Positions 31,748-38,836 of a DNA stretch of 40,300 nt are shown piece by piece; position 1 is the first letter of the stretch; every line of letters starts with the position of its first letter. The DNA is from a bacterium (GTDB lineage Bacteria > Vulcanimicrobiota > Xenobia > Xenobiales > Xenobiaceae). Both the position numbers and the translations under genes were made by a program. The notes below the pieces were generated by a model. The model searched no databases, was not told the DNA's origin, and worked only from the letters and a program-made list of their open reading frames with translations. Location: assembly GCA_022839105.1 (NCBI GenBank), contig JALHDH010000014.1:1-40300 (forward strand), in the 5' to 3' direction.

Positions 31748-31908
31748 GGAGCCAGGCCCCCGGGGACCACCGAATCAGGGCCAGGGCCGCGGGCCCCGGG
31801 CAGCAGCGCGCCAGGGCCGCGGCTTGTGGTGTTCCTGGAAGCGCTGGCACCGGGACCGCCCATCCGGGCACCCGGCGAGGGGATCCTCGTTGAGGAGTTG
31901 CTGACAAC

Positions 31909-34020
31909 GTGAACATCGACGGGCTGAGGAGCCTGATGGCCCGAGCCTTCCGAAACCGCTCGCTGGCCAAGATCAGCATCGCCCTGCTGGCCTTCGGAGC
32001 CCTGGTCCTGATCCTGACCCTGGGAGACCTGCCCTCCTCCACCAAGATGGAGGTCGGCAGCCCTGCGCCCCGAGACGTCAAGGCGACCAGCCGGGTGGAG
32101 GTCATCGACGAGGACAGCACCCGGGAGGCCCGCCGCCGGGCCGCCGAGCAGGTCCCGATCATCGAGACCTACAACCCCTTCGCCTCGAATCTCAGCGAAG
32201 AGAAGGTGATCGAAACCTTCAGGGTCCTGGCCGAACTGGCCCGGCTCCGGGCCTCCGCCCAGCCCGACCCGCAAGCCCTCAAGGCCCTCGAAGAACGCCT
32301 TCCCCTGGACCTGACGCCCGGCACCCTGACCACTCTCTCCAAGGCGGCTCCGGCGCTCGAGCAGTTGCAGAACACAACCTTCCACCTGCTGCGGGTGGTC
32401 CAGAAGGATGGGGTCCGCGAAGACACGCTGGGTCAGGCCCGCCAGCGAATCCGCGAGGAAGCCGGTCAGTTGACCTTCCTCTCGCCCGAGTTCCGGGAGG
32501 CCTCCGTCCAGATCGCCTCCAAGGCCCTGGTCCCCAACACCTTCCCCGACCTGGAGGCCACCAACCAGGCCCGTCGGGCCGCCGCCGAGAAGATCGAGCC
32601 CAGCAAGAGGGTGGTCCTGCCCGGCGAGATCGTCATCCGGGAAGGCGACATCGTCGGCGAGAAGGACCTGCCGATCCTGGAGGCCCTGGGCTTCTACAAG
32701 CCCCATCTGACCCTGAGGGGGCTGGTCTCCTACGGGCTGCTGGCGGCGCTCCTGGTCGCCCTGGTGGGCGCCTACACCCGGATTCACGTCCCCCGGGTCT
32801 ACAACTCGAACATGCTCCTCCTGCTCCTGGCCCTCGTGGTGCTGACCATCCTGGGGATTTCGCGCTATCTGACCACCCTCTCGGTCTACCTGGCGCCCAT
32901 CGCCACGGCGGCCATGCTGATCGGAATCCTCCTGGACGGGCGCCTGGCCCTGCTGGTCACAGCCTTGCTGGCCATGTTCATCGGCATCGACACGGGAAGC
33001 CTGCCGGCTGCGGCCGTGGCCCTGCTGACCGGAACCGTCGCCGTCATGGCCGTCAACCGCGTCTGCCGGCGCTGGGACCTGGTCACCGCCTCCCTGCTGG
33101 TCTGGGGCACCAATATCCTGGCCGTGCTGGTCTTCAGCCTGCTGGGCCATGACGGGCTGGACGGGATCCTGCGCGACACCTTCTTCTTCGGGGGGCTCAA
33201 CGGATTGACCGCGGCCCTGGTGGCCATCGGGGCCCTGCCCTTCCTCGAGAGCTTCTTCGGCATCACCACCCACATCAAGCTCCTGGAACTCTCCAACCCC
33301 TCCGAACCTGTCCTGCACCGCCTGTTGACCGAGGCTCCCGGCACCTACCAGCATTCGATCATGGTCGGAAACCTGGCCGAGGCCGCGGCCCAGGCCATCG
33401 GCGCCGACGCCCTGCTGTGCCGGGTGGGGGCCTACTACCACGACATCGGGAAGATCCGCAGACCCCGCTTCTTCGTCGAGAACCAGGTCGGCCAGGAGAA
33501 CCCCCACGACCGCCTGGCCCCCTCCCTGTCCAGCCTGATCATCATCTCCCACGTCAAGGACGGACTGGAACTGGCGCGCCAGTACCGCCTCCCCGAGATC
33601 CTGTGCCAGTTCATCCCCGAGCACCACGGTACGAACCTGGTGTCCTACTTCTACCACCAGGCCCGCTCCCGCTCGACCGAGCCGATCTTCGAAGAGGACT
33701 TCCGCTACCCCGGCCCCAAGCCGCAGTCTCGCGAGACCGCCGTGGTCATGATCTGCGATGGCATCGAGGCTGCCTCCCGCACCCTGCCCTCGCCCACCCC
33801 CGAGAAGCTCGAGGAGCTGATCCGCAAGATGGTCGACCAGGCCGTCAAGGATGGCCAGCTTGACGAATGCGACCTGTCCTTGAAGGACCTCACCGATGTC
33901 AAGGAAGCCCTGGCCAGGACCCTGGCCTCGCATTATCACGGCCGGATCGAGTATCCGGACGCCTCGCAGTTGACCCCCGCACGCAAGGCCAAGGTAACCC
34001 GGTTGGTGAAGAACGCATGA
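31909..34020 (+). CDS. 7TM-HD cyclic-di-AMP phosphodiesterase, PgpH-like
   Basis: A 703-residue membrane protein of the 7TM-7TMR-HD (PgpH) family. Characterised members hydrolyse the second messenger c-di-AMP. Layout: a membrane helix near 20-38, an extracytoplasmic domain (about 40-260, with V-G-S-P-A-P-R-D-V-K-A and G-E-I-V-I-R-E-G-D), seven membrane helices (about 265-455), and a cytoplasmic HD domain. Metal-binding residues are visible in the T-Y-Q-H-S region, in Y-Y-H-D-I-G-K (His511-Asp512), and in I-P-E-H-H-G-T. The start is GTG 31909 with GAGGAG 11 bases upstream. ybeY starts inside its stop codon. The gene order with ybeY and dgkA matches that seen around pgpH in Firmicutes. Confidence 0.9.
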   Translation: MNIDGLRSLMARAFRNRSLAKISIALLAFGALVLILTLGDLPSSTKMEVGSPAPRDVKATSRVEVIDEDSTREARRRAAEQVPIIETYNPFASNLSEEKVIETFRVLAELARLRASAQPDPQALKALEERLPLDLTPGTLTTLSKAAPALEQLQNTTFHLLRVVQKDGVREDTLGQARQRIREEAGQLTFLSPEFREASVQIASKALVPNTFPDLEATNQARRAAAEKIEPSKRVVLPGEIVIREGDIVGEKDLPILEALGFYKPHLTLRGLVSYGLLAALLVALVGAYTRIHVPRVYNSNMLLLLLALVVLTILGISRYLTTLSVYLAPIATAAMLIGILLDGRLALLVTALLAMFIGIDTGSLPAAAVALLTGTVAVMAVNRVCRRWDLVTASLLVWGTNILAVLVFSLLGHDGLDGILRDTFFFGGLNGLTAALVAIGALPFLESFFGITTHIKLLELSNPSEPVLHRLLTEAPGTYQHSIMVGNLAEAAAQAIGADALLCRVGAYYHDIGKIRRPRFFVENQVGQENPHDRLAPSLSSLIIISHVKDGLELARQYRLPEILCQFIPEHHGTNLVSYFYHQARSRSTEPIFEEDFRYPGPKPQSRETAVVMICDGIEAASRTLPSPTPEKLEELIRKMVDQAVKDGQLDECDLSLKDLTDVKEALARTLASHYHGRIEYPDASQLTPARKAKVTRLVKNA

Positions 34021-34532
34021 CTCCTTCGGAATCCGAGCACGAGGACCACCCGAAGACCCTGGTGCGGGTCAGCCAGGGGGATCTGCCGCCTGAGAGGCGC
34101 CTGCCCCTGGGTTTCCTGCGCCGGACCGCAGCCCTGGCGGTGCGTCAAGGGAGTCCTGCCGGCCAGGCCGACCCCGTCGAGATCAGCCTGACCCTGACCG
34201 GGGATCGCCGGGTGCACGAGCTCAACCGGGACTACCGCGGTCTGGACCGCCCCACGGATGTGCTGTCCTTCTCGCTCTGGGAGGGCCAGATCCCCCCGCC
34301 ACCCCCACCGGGCCAGCCCCGCCTGCTGGGAGACGTCGTGATCAGCCTGGACACCGCCGTCCGACAAGCCGAAGAACAGGGGCACGGACTGCTGCGCGAG
34401 GTGGCCTGGCTGATCAGCCACGGCGTGCTGCATCTGCTGGGCCACGACCATCCCGATCCCGAGGCCCGCGAGCGCATGAAGGCCCTGGAGGACCGGGTCC
34501 TGGCCATCCTCGAGAAGGATGGCGCCCTGTGA
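34017..34532 (+). CDS. ybeY: endoribonuclease YbeY (rRNA maturation factor)
   Basis: A 171-residue YbeY, a zinc-dependent endoribonuclease involved in 16S rRNA 3' processing and ribosome quality control. The metal site H-G-V-L-H-L-L-G-H-D-H is intact (three histidines), and the family motif L-N-R-D-Y-R-G-L-D-R-P-T-D-V-L-S-F is clear. A Pro-rich loop (P-P-P-P-P-P-G) sits between the two, longer than usual. ATG 34017 overlaps the preceding stop (ATGA). The reading frame also runs further upstream inside the preceding gene, but without homology. Its end overlaps the next gene in GTGA. Confidence 0.94.
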   Translation: MTPSESEHEDHPKTLVRVSQGDLPPERRLPLGFLRRTAALAVRQGSPAGQADPVEISLTLTGDRRVHELNRDYRGLDRPTDVLSFSLWEGQIPPPPPPGQPRLLGDVVISLDTAVRQAEEQGHGLLREVAWLISHGVLHLLGHDHPDPEARERMKALEDRVLAILEKDGAL

Positions 34533-35338
34533 GCTCGCGCTCCAGCCTGACCGCCCGCCGGCGCAGTTCGGGGCCGGCGCGCCGCCCCCGGCCGGGAACC
34601 CCGCCCCCCCTGCCCGGGAAGAGTCGAAACCTCCTGGACAGCGTCCAGTTCGCCCTGGACGGGATCGTCTACGCGGTCCGTCACGAGCGCAACGTCAAGA
34701 TCCACTTCGTGGCAGCGGTCGGGGTCCTGGTGGCCTGCCTGCTCCTGCCCCTGGACACGCTGGGGGTCCTGATGGTCCTGGGAGCGACCTGCCTGGTCCT
34801 GGTGGCCGAACTGGTCAACACCGCCATCGAATCGGTGGTGAACATGACCATCCAGGGCCACCACCCCCTGGCCCGGATCGCCAAGGACGTGGCGGCTGCC
34901 GCAGTGCTGGTCTCGGCCTTCTTCTCGTTGGGGGTGGCCTGGCATGTCCTGATTCCGGCCGTGGCCACGGTCTCCTGGGAGGTCCAGGGACCAGCCTGGC
35001 AGCGTCTGGCCGAGAATCCCCGCCCCCTGATCTGGCTGGCGACACTCCTGGGCAGCCTGGGTGTCGTCGTGACCCTGGCGGTCTCGCATCGGGGGCCTTT
35101 CCCCCCGGGTCGGCTGGTCCTGGGCCACGCCGCCCTGGCCTTCGGGGTCTCGGCCTCGGTCCTGTCGGTGACCCGGGAGCCCCTGGCGGCGCTGCTGGCC
35201 ATCCCGTTCGCGGCGATGGTCTCGCGTCGCCACGTCCGCACCGGCATCCACGGCTGGCCTCAGGTCCTGGGAGGCGCGATCCTCGGGGTCGTCCTGAGTC
35301 TCTCGCTGCATCTGGCCGCCCGGGAGGTGATCCCCTGA
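34529..35338 (+). CDS. DgkA-type lipid kinase fused to PAP2-like membrane domain
   Basis: A 269-residue protein with two parts. Residues ~33-140 are a DgkA-type integral membrane kinase (diacylglycerol or undecaprenol kinase), with R-H-E-R-N-V-K-I-H-F at 51-60, A-E-L-V-N-T-A-I-E at 93-101 and I-A-K-D-V-A-A-A-A-V at 117-126. Residues ~165-262 add helices resembling a PAP2 phosphatase: L-G-H-A (His200) in place of P-S-G-H, and S-R-R-H-V-R-T-G-I-H-G-W-P-Q (232-245) in place of S-R-x5-H-x3-D. The last Asp is Gln and the spacing is altered, so the second domain may be inactive. Kinase plus phosphatase would suit undecaprenyl lipid recycling. GTG 34529 overlaps ybeY. The first 30 residues are basic. 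Confidence 0.8.
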   Translation: MSSRSSLTARRRSSGPARRPRPGTPPPLPGKSRNLLDSVQFALDGIVYAVRHERNVKIHFVAAVGVLVACLLLPLDTLGVLMVLGATCLVLVAELVNTAIESVVNMTIQGHHPLARIAKDVAAAAVLVSAFFSLGVAWHVLIPAVATVSWEVQGPAWQRLAENPRPLIWLATLLGSLGVVVTLAVSHRGPFPPGRLVLGHAALAFGVSASVLSVTREPLAALLAIPFAAMVSRRHVRTGIHGWPQVLGGAILGVVLSLSLHLAAREVIP

Positions 35339-36609
35339 TGGGCCTTTCGAGCCTCCTGGGGACCACCGAGTTCCAACTGGTCTGTGGAGTCACCGCCGCG
35401 ATCCTGGTCTCCGGGCTTCTGGAAGCCGCCGGCACGGCGCTCTCGCAGTTCAGCCAGTTGCGCCTGGCCGCCCTGGTCGAGGAGGGGCGCGGGGACCTGC
35501 GCCCGCTCCAGGATCGCTGGGGCGTGCTGACCTCGATCATGGGGGCCCAGGCGGTCGCCCTGCTCCTGGTCGGCAGCCAGGCCACCATCCTGGCCTGGCG
35601 CGTGCATCCTTCGGTCTGGGCCCTGGTAGCAGCCCTGGGCCTGGCCGCGCTCCTGATCGCCCTGGCCAGCCTGCTGGGGCGGCTGGCTGCCCTGCGTCGC
35701 CCGGAATCGATGTTCCTGCGCCTGGCCCTGCCACTGCGACTGCTCAAGACCCTGTCCGGACCTTTGCTGGGCCTGCTGGTCTGGGCCACCCGCCCGTTGA
35801 CCGAGGGTTCGCCTTCCGCCGTCCCGGCGTCTCCCCTGGTCACCGAGGGGGATGTCCTGCAACTGGTCGAGGCCGGCAAGGCCCAGGGGGTCCTCGAGCA
35901 GGGCGAAGCCGAGATGATCCACTCGATCCTCGAGTTCGGCGACACGATCGCCCGGGAGGTCATGATCCCGCGGGTGGACATCGCAGCGGTTCCGCTGGAG
36001 ATGCCCCTGGAAGAGGTCGTCGATCTGATGATCGAGCGCGGCTTCTCGCGCCTGCCGGTCTACCAGGACAGCATCGACCACGTGGTGGGCCTGGTCTACA
36101 GCAAGGACCTGCTGGCGGCCGAGCGCCAGGACCGGACCGACACGCCCCTCCAGGAGCTGATCCGCCCGGCCAAGTTCGTCCCCGGAAGCAAGGCCGTCAA
36201 CCTGATCCTTCGCGAACTGCAGCAGGAGAAGGTGGCCATGGCCATCGTGGTGGACGAGTACGGGGGGACGGAGGGCCTGCTGACCATGGAGGACATCCTC
36301 GAGGAGATCGTCGGCGAGATCACCGACGAGTATGATCCCGAGAACCTCCCCACGGTGGTCCAGGAGCAGAACGGCTCGGCCGTGGTGGACGCCAAGATGA
36401 TCCTCGAGGATGTGAACGCCACCCTCTCGCTGAACCTGCCCGTCGACGAATACGAGACCCTGGGAGGCTACGTCTACGGCCTGCTGGGCCGGGTCCCGGC
36501 CCAGGGCGAATCCGTCGAGGTGGACGATCTGCGCCTGGAGGTGGCCGGGGTGGACCGCCAGAGGATCACCAGCGTCCGGGTCAGCCGTCTGGCCCCCGGC
36601 GAGGGCTGA
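35338..36609 (+). CDS. HlyC/CorC family protein with CNNM, CBS pair and CorC domains
   Basis: A 423-residue membrane protein. The N-terminal ~150 residues hold about four helices of the CNNM/DUF21 type, linked to Mg2+ or other cation transport. Residues ~208-330 are a CBS pair (start M-I-P-R-V-D-I-A-A-V-P; second copy ending V-V-D-E-Y-G-G-T-E-G-L-L-T-M-E-D-I-L-E-E-I-V-G-E-I), the family signature. The last ~85 residues are the CorC/HlyC transporter-associated domain (L-G-G-Y-V-Y-G-L-L-G-R-V-P). It is probably a regulator or transporter of divalent cations, not a toxin. ATG 35338 shares one base with the previous stop and follows a near-perfect GGAGGTGAT. Its stop forms a hairpin with the facing gene. 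Confidence 0.88.
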   Translation: MGLSSLLGTTEFQLVCGVTAAILVSGLLEAAGTALSQFSQLRLAALVEEGRGDLRPLQDRWGVLTSIMGAQAVALLLVGSQATILAWRVHPSVWALVAALGLAALLIALASLLGRLAALRRPESMFLRLALPLRLLKTLSGPLLGLLVWATRPLTEGSPSAVPASPLVTEGDVLQLVEAGKAQGVLEQGEAEMIHSILEFGDTIAREVMIPRVDIAAVPLEMPLEEVVDLMIERGFSRLPVYQDSIDHVVGLVYSKDLLAAERQDRTDTPLQELIRPAKFVPGSKAVNLILRELQQEKVAMAIVVDEYGGTEGLLTMEDILEEIVGEITDEYDPENLPTVVQEQNGSAVVDAKMILEDVNATLSLNLPVDEYETLGGYVYGLLGRVPAQGESVEVDDLRLEVAGVDRQRITSVRVSRLAPGEG

Positions 36610-36619
36610 GGTTCAGCCC
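36603..36619. terminator. hairpin made of two facing stop codons
   Basis: GGGCTGA (36603-36609) and TCAGCCC (36613-36619) form a perfect 7-bp stem with loop GGT. The TGA in the left arm stops the plus-strand CorC gene and the TCA in the right arm is the stop of the minus-strand gene. It may work as a compact shared terminator, though no T-run follows. Confidence 0.45.
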
Positions 36620-36978
36620 CAGGATCCCAACTCTCCCTCATCCGCCCCGGGGAGGGGGAACTTGCGAAGCCCGTGAGCCGGAGACACGACCGGTTCCTCG
36701 TCGCCCCGGAGCTCGATGCGCAGATCCGAGCGCCGGCCTGCCAGGAGCTCGCGCTCGACGTGGGGCCAACCCCCCTCGATCAGCCGATCGAAATCCGGCC
36801 CCATTCGCGAGATCATGGTGCTGGGGATCGAGACCAGATAGGTGAAGCGGGGCGAACCATCGTCCGGACGGAACATGTAGAGCAGGGATTCGCCGATGAA
36901 CCCCGGCATGTACTTGCGCTCGGATCTCCAGGTGAAGATCTCTCCAGAGGGAACCTTGGCTTTGTTGTTGCGCTGCAT
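36613..36978 (-). CDS. hypothetical protein (121 aa)
   Basis: An unknown small protein beginning M-Q-R-N-N-K-A-K-V-P. It has the mixed pattern of a small alpha/beta domain (S-L-L-Y-M-F-R-P-D-D, then R-F-T-Y-L-V-S-I-P-S-T-M-I), with a basic C-terminal half and an acidic end. No signal peptide. ATG 36978 is chosen; the ribosome binding site is weak, and TTG codons a little upstream (near 36993 and 37005) are alternatives. It is divergent from the RNase H-NUDIX gene with only about 54 bases between starts, so the two promoters must overlap. Confidence 0.6.
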   Translation of the reverse strand: MQRNNKAKVPSGEIFTWRSERKYMPGFIGESLLYMFRPDDGSPRFTYLVSIPSTMISRMGPDFDRLIEGGWPHVERELLAGRRSDLRIELRGDEEPVVSPAHGLRKFPLPGADEGELGSWG

Positions 36979-37032
36979 GCCGGGATATTCCGCCAACAGA
37001 GGACGCAAGACCTTCCGGGAGAAGTGGCGGGG

Positions 37033-37908
37033 GTGCCCGGCCTTCTGAACATCCACCTGGACGGCGTCTCCCTGGGGGACCCGGGACCCGCCGGGATCGG
37101 CCTCGTGCTGCGCCCCGAAGGCGGGTCGGCCCAGGAGTTTTCCGAAGCCATCGGCCCGGCCACGGGGAATCAGGCGGAGTATCGGGCCCTCCTTCGCGCC
37201 CTGGAACTGACCCGGGAACTGGGCCACACCCTGGTGCACATCCGCTCCGACAACCCCCTGCTGATCCGGCAGATGCGCGGACAGTTCCGCGTGCGCGATC
37301 CTCTGCTGCGCCCCCTGTTCCGGGAGGCCTGGAGACTGGCCCGTGGACTGGAGATCCGCTTCAGCGAGATCCCCCGGGAGGCCAACCGGCAGGCCGATCA
37401 ACTGGCGCGCCAGGCGGCCCTGGGCGAGCCCTTCCCGGCCCGGACACCCGCCGAACCCGCGCCCGAAGGCAGTCGCCGCGAAGCGGTGCAGCGCTCCGCA
37501 GGCGGAGTCTTGTACAAGAAGGAGGGAAGTACCCTGAAGGTCTGCCTGATCGCCAAGCGCGGCGGGCTGGTCTGGGCCCTGCCCAAGGGCCGCGTCAATC
37601 CGGGCGAGAGTCCCGAAGAGGCCGCGCTTCGCGAAATCCTGGAGGAGACCGGTCACCTGGCGGCTCTCGGTGAGCCGATCGACCAGATCCACTACGACTT
37701 CTACTGGAAGGAGAACCGGACCCTGTACCACAAGGTGGTGGCCTTCTTCCTGATGCCCCTGGTGCAGGAGGACGCGGGTCCCCGGGACGACGAGGCCGAC
37801 GCCGTGGCCTGGTTCACCCTGGGCGAAGCCTGGCGCAGGCTCTCCTATCTCAACGAGAAGAGGATCCTTCGCCAGGCCCAGGGGATCCTGCGGATGGCCG
37901 GGGCCTGA
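37033..37908 (+). CDS. RNase H domain fused to NUDIX hydrolase
   Basis: A 291-residue fusion. Residues 1-128 are a type 1 RNase H-like domain with the four acidic residues in place: Asp10 (H-L-D-G-V-S-L-G-D-P-G-P-A-G), Glu49 (Q-A-E-Y-R-A-L), Asp73 (R-S-D-N-P-L-L) and Asp122 (N-R-Q-A-D-Q-L-A). After a Pro/Glu linker, residues ~155-291 form a NUDIX domain with the box starting at Gly186: G-x5-E-x7-R-E-x-L-E-E-T-G. The first could cut RNA in RNA-DNA hybrids and the second hydrolyse a nucleoside diphosphate-linked compound. GTG 37033 is chosen because GGGAGAAG (37017-37024) precedes it and homology starts there; GTG 37024 is possible. Its last 59 bases overlap the facing response regulator gene. 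Confidence 0.85.
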   Translation: MPGLLNIHLDGVSLGDPGPAGIGLVLRPEGGSAQEFSEAIGPATGNQAEYRALLRALELTRELGHTLVHIRSDNPLLIRQMRGQFRVRDPLLRPLFREAWRLARGLEIRFSEIPREANRQADQLARQAALGEPFPARTPAEPAPEGSRREAVQRSAGGVLYKKEGSTLKVCLIAKRGGLVWALPKGRVNPGESPEEAALREILEETGHLAALGEPIDQIHYDFYWKENRTLYHKVVAFFLMPLVQEDAGPRDDEADAVAWFTLGEAWRRLSYLNEKRILRQAQGILRMAGA

Positions 37909-38302
37909 GGCCGGTCTGGAGCTGACCCCGGAGCCTTCCGTGGATGGCCTCACACAGGCAGTCCAGCCGGAACGGCTTGCGCAGGATCGGAATCTCCAGG
38001 TTCCAATCCGGAGGCGGCTGGTCCACGCACCCGGTCATCAACAGGATCGGGATCCCGGGATGGCGCCGGCTCAGCTCCTGACAGAGCTCAAGACCCGACA
38101 AGCGGGGCATGATGATGTCGGTCAGGACCAGGTCGACGGCCTGGCCGCTCTCCAGGATGCCCAGGGCCTCCCTCCCGTCCCGGGCCAGGAGCACACCAAA
38201 GCCGCGACGCTCGAGCCCCAAGAGCAGGACCTCGCGCAACGCTTCCTCGTCGTCCACCACCAGGAGGCAGGCCGAGGCCTGACTCGCTTCCCCCGAAGCC
38301 AT
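37850..38302 (-). CDS. stand-alone response regulator receiver protein
   Basis: A 150-residue CheY-like receiver with no output domain. The phosphorylation pocket is intact: the acidic pair in L-L-V-V-D-D-E-E, the phospho-acceptor Asp in L-V-L-T-D-I-I-M-P, the switch Thr in L-L-M-T-G, and the Lys in L-R-K-P-F. A ~25-residue polar tail (Pro, Ser, Gly) follows. It would pass a phosphate signal by protein contact, but no histidine kinase is in this window. ATG 38302 has GGGAGG 8 bases upstream. The C-terminal tail is encoded antisense to the end of the NUDIX gene over 37850-37908. Confidence 0.88.
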   Translation of the reverse strand: MASGEASQASACLLVVDDEEALREVLLLGLERRGFGVLLARDGREALGILESGQAVDLVLTDIIMPRLSGLELCQELSRRHPGIPILLMTGCVDQPPPDWNLEIPILRKPFRLDCLCEAIHGRLRGQLQTGLRPRPSAGSPGPGEGSSSR

Positions 38303-38467
38303 GAGCGATCCCTCCCACCTGCTTCTGGGACTTCGACGCGATCCGGGCAGGCCTCCTTCCGGCCCGGCAGTCGGCTCCTCCCGACCCGCCTCAGGGCTCC
38401 TTGGCCCGGCGCGCTGCAGGAAGGCTCGAGGTTCCGGGCATCCCGGCCCGCCAGGAACGTTGTAGCC

Positions 38468-38488
38468 CTGTTCACGTCCGGTGAACAG
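38468..38488. promoter_or_regulatory. 8-bp inverted repeat, operator-like
   Basis: CTGTTCAC and GTGAACAG are exact reverse complements around GTCCG. It lies about 165 bases upstream of the response regulator start and could be a dimeric repressor site or a small hairpin. The protein that would bind is unknown. Confidence 0.4.
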
Positions 38489-38569
38489 CAAATCCCCCTA
38501 ATGGCTCCCCGAGAAACCCCGTCAACACTGGCTTCCCTGCCCCCCCCTCCCCTTCGCTCCAGCCCCCCT

Positions 38570-38591
38570 ACATGTGCGAAACATGTGCGAA
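38570..38591 (+). repeat. tandem 11-bp repeat
   Basis: Two perfect head-to-tail copies of ACATGTGCGAA. The CGAA end resembles the ACGAA motifs further right, so it may belong to the same set of protein-binding sites. Confidence 0.6.
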
Positions 38592-38745
38592 CCGTTTCTC
38601 CCCCTACTGGCAGCCAGTATTCGTATAAGACTTGGGTCTTGGATAGGGGGTTGGAGGGGGGTTAGTGTGTCTTGGATACGAAGTCTGAAGGGTGTGCTGT
38701 TTCTGTGTATAAGGCACGTATTATACGAACCAGACGAACTTGAAA

Positions 38746-38777
38746 CGAGGAAACCCCGACAAACACGGGGTTTCTCG
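38746..38777 (-). terminator. hairpin downstream of integrase
   Basis: Twelve-pair stem with one bulged G (38746-38758 with 38766-38777) and a 7-base loop. It lies about 60 bases past the integrase stop on the minus strand and is followed there by TTTCAAGTTCG. It probably ends integrase transcription. Confidence 0.5.
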
Positions 38778-38791
38778 GGGCTTCTCCAAAC

Positions 38792-38819
38792 TACGAACTT
38801 CTACGAACTGTTACGAACT
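38792..38819 (+). repeat. three TACGAACT repeats at 10-bp spacing
   Basis: TACGAACT occurs at 38792, 38802 and 38812, exactly one helical turn apart, just past the 3' end of the integrase gene. Related ACGAAC copies are at 38725 and 38734, and TTCGTATA in the other direction is at 38620-38627. Phased repeats like this are typical for cooperative binding of integrase or an excisionase-like protein. Confidence 0.65.
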
Positions 38820-38836
38820 ATTGGCGGGCCTGGCCG

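Larger units (their letters stand above)
31558..31908. other. 351-bp divergent intergenic region
   Basis: Region between the divergent lipoprotein gene (minus) and HD-domain gene (plus). It holds a ribosome binding site at each edge and a candidate promoter for each direction, listed separately. CCGGTCA repeats at 31574-31587 and the flanking GGCCG/CGGCC pair (31572-31590) could be a protein-binding site. No coding potential is seen. Confidence 0.6.
38507..38780. repeat. 16-bp inverted repeat pair
   Basis: The 16-base sequence CCCCGAGAAACCCCGT at 38507-38522 recurs as its exact reverse complement at 38765-38780. A third, imperfect copy (CGAGGAAACCCCG) is at 38746-38758. The first and third share further bases downstream (CAACAC and CAAACAC). 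These could be recombinase core-type sites or traces of the integration event. Confidence 0.6.
38303..38836. other. 534-bp AT-richer intergenic region with repeats, probable element boundary
   Basis: No gene is supported here. From about 38460 the sequence is clearly less GC-rich than its surroundings and full of short repeats: a palindrome at 38468-38488, a tandem 11-bp repeat at 38570-38591, a 16-bp inverted pair (38507-38522 and 38765-38780), and many ACGAA motifs in both orientations, including three evenly spaced TACGAACT copies. It lies next to the 3' end of a tyrosine recombinase gene, where attachment sites and arm-type integrase sites are often found. No tRNA gene was found. Confidence 0.6.

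Noticed and set aside
36613..37953. Extension of the small minus-strand gene to 446 codons
   Set aside because: Beyond 36978 it runs antisense to the RNase H-NUDIX gene, whose active-site motifs are complete, so only the short form is kept.
38468..38488. The inverted repeat as a LexA box
   Set aside because: The half sites run GTTC then GAAC, the reverse of the GAAC-N4-GTTC order of a Gram-positive LexA box, and the spacing differs.
38303..38836. A tRNA gene as integration target
   Set aside because: No cloverleaf or GGTTCRANYC-type loop could be found in this stretch.
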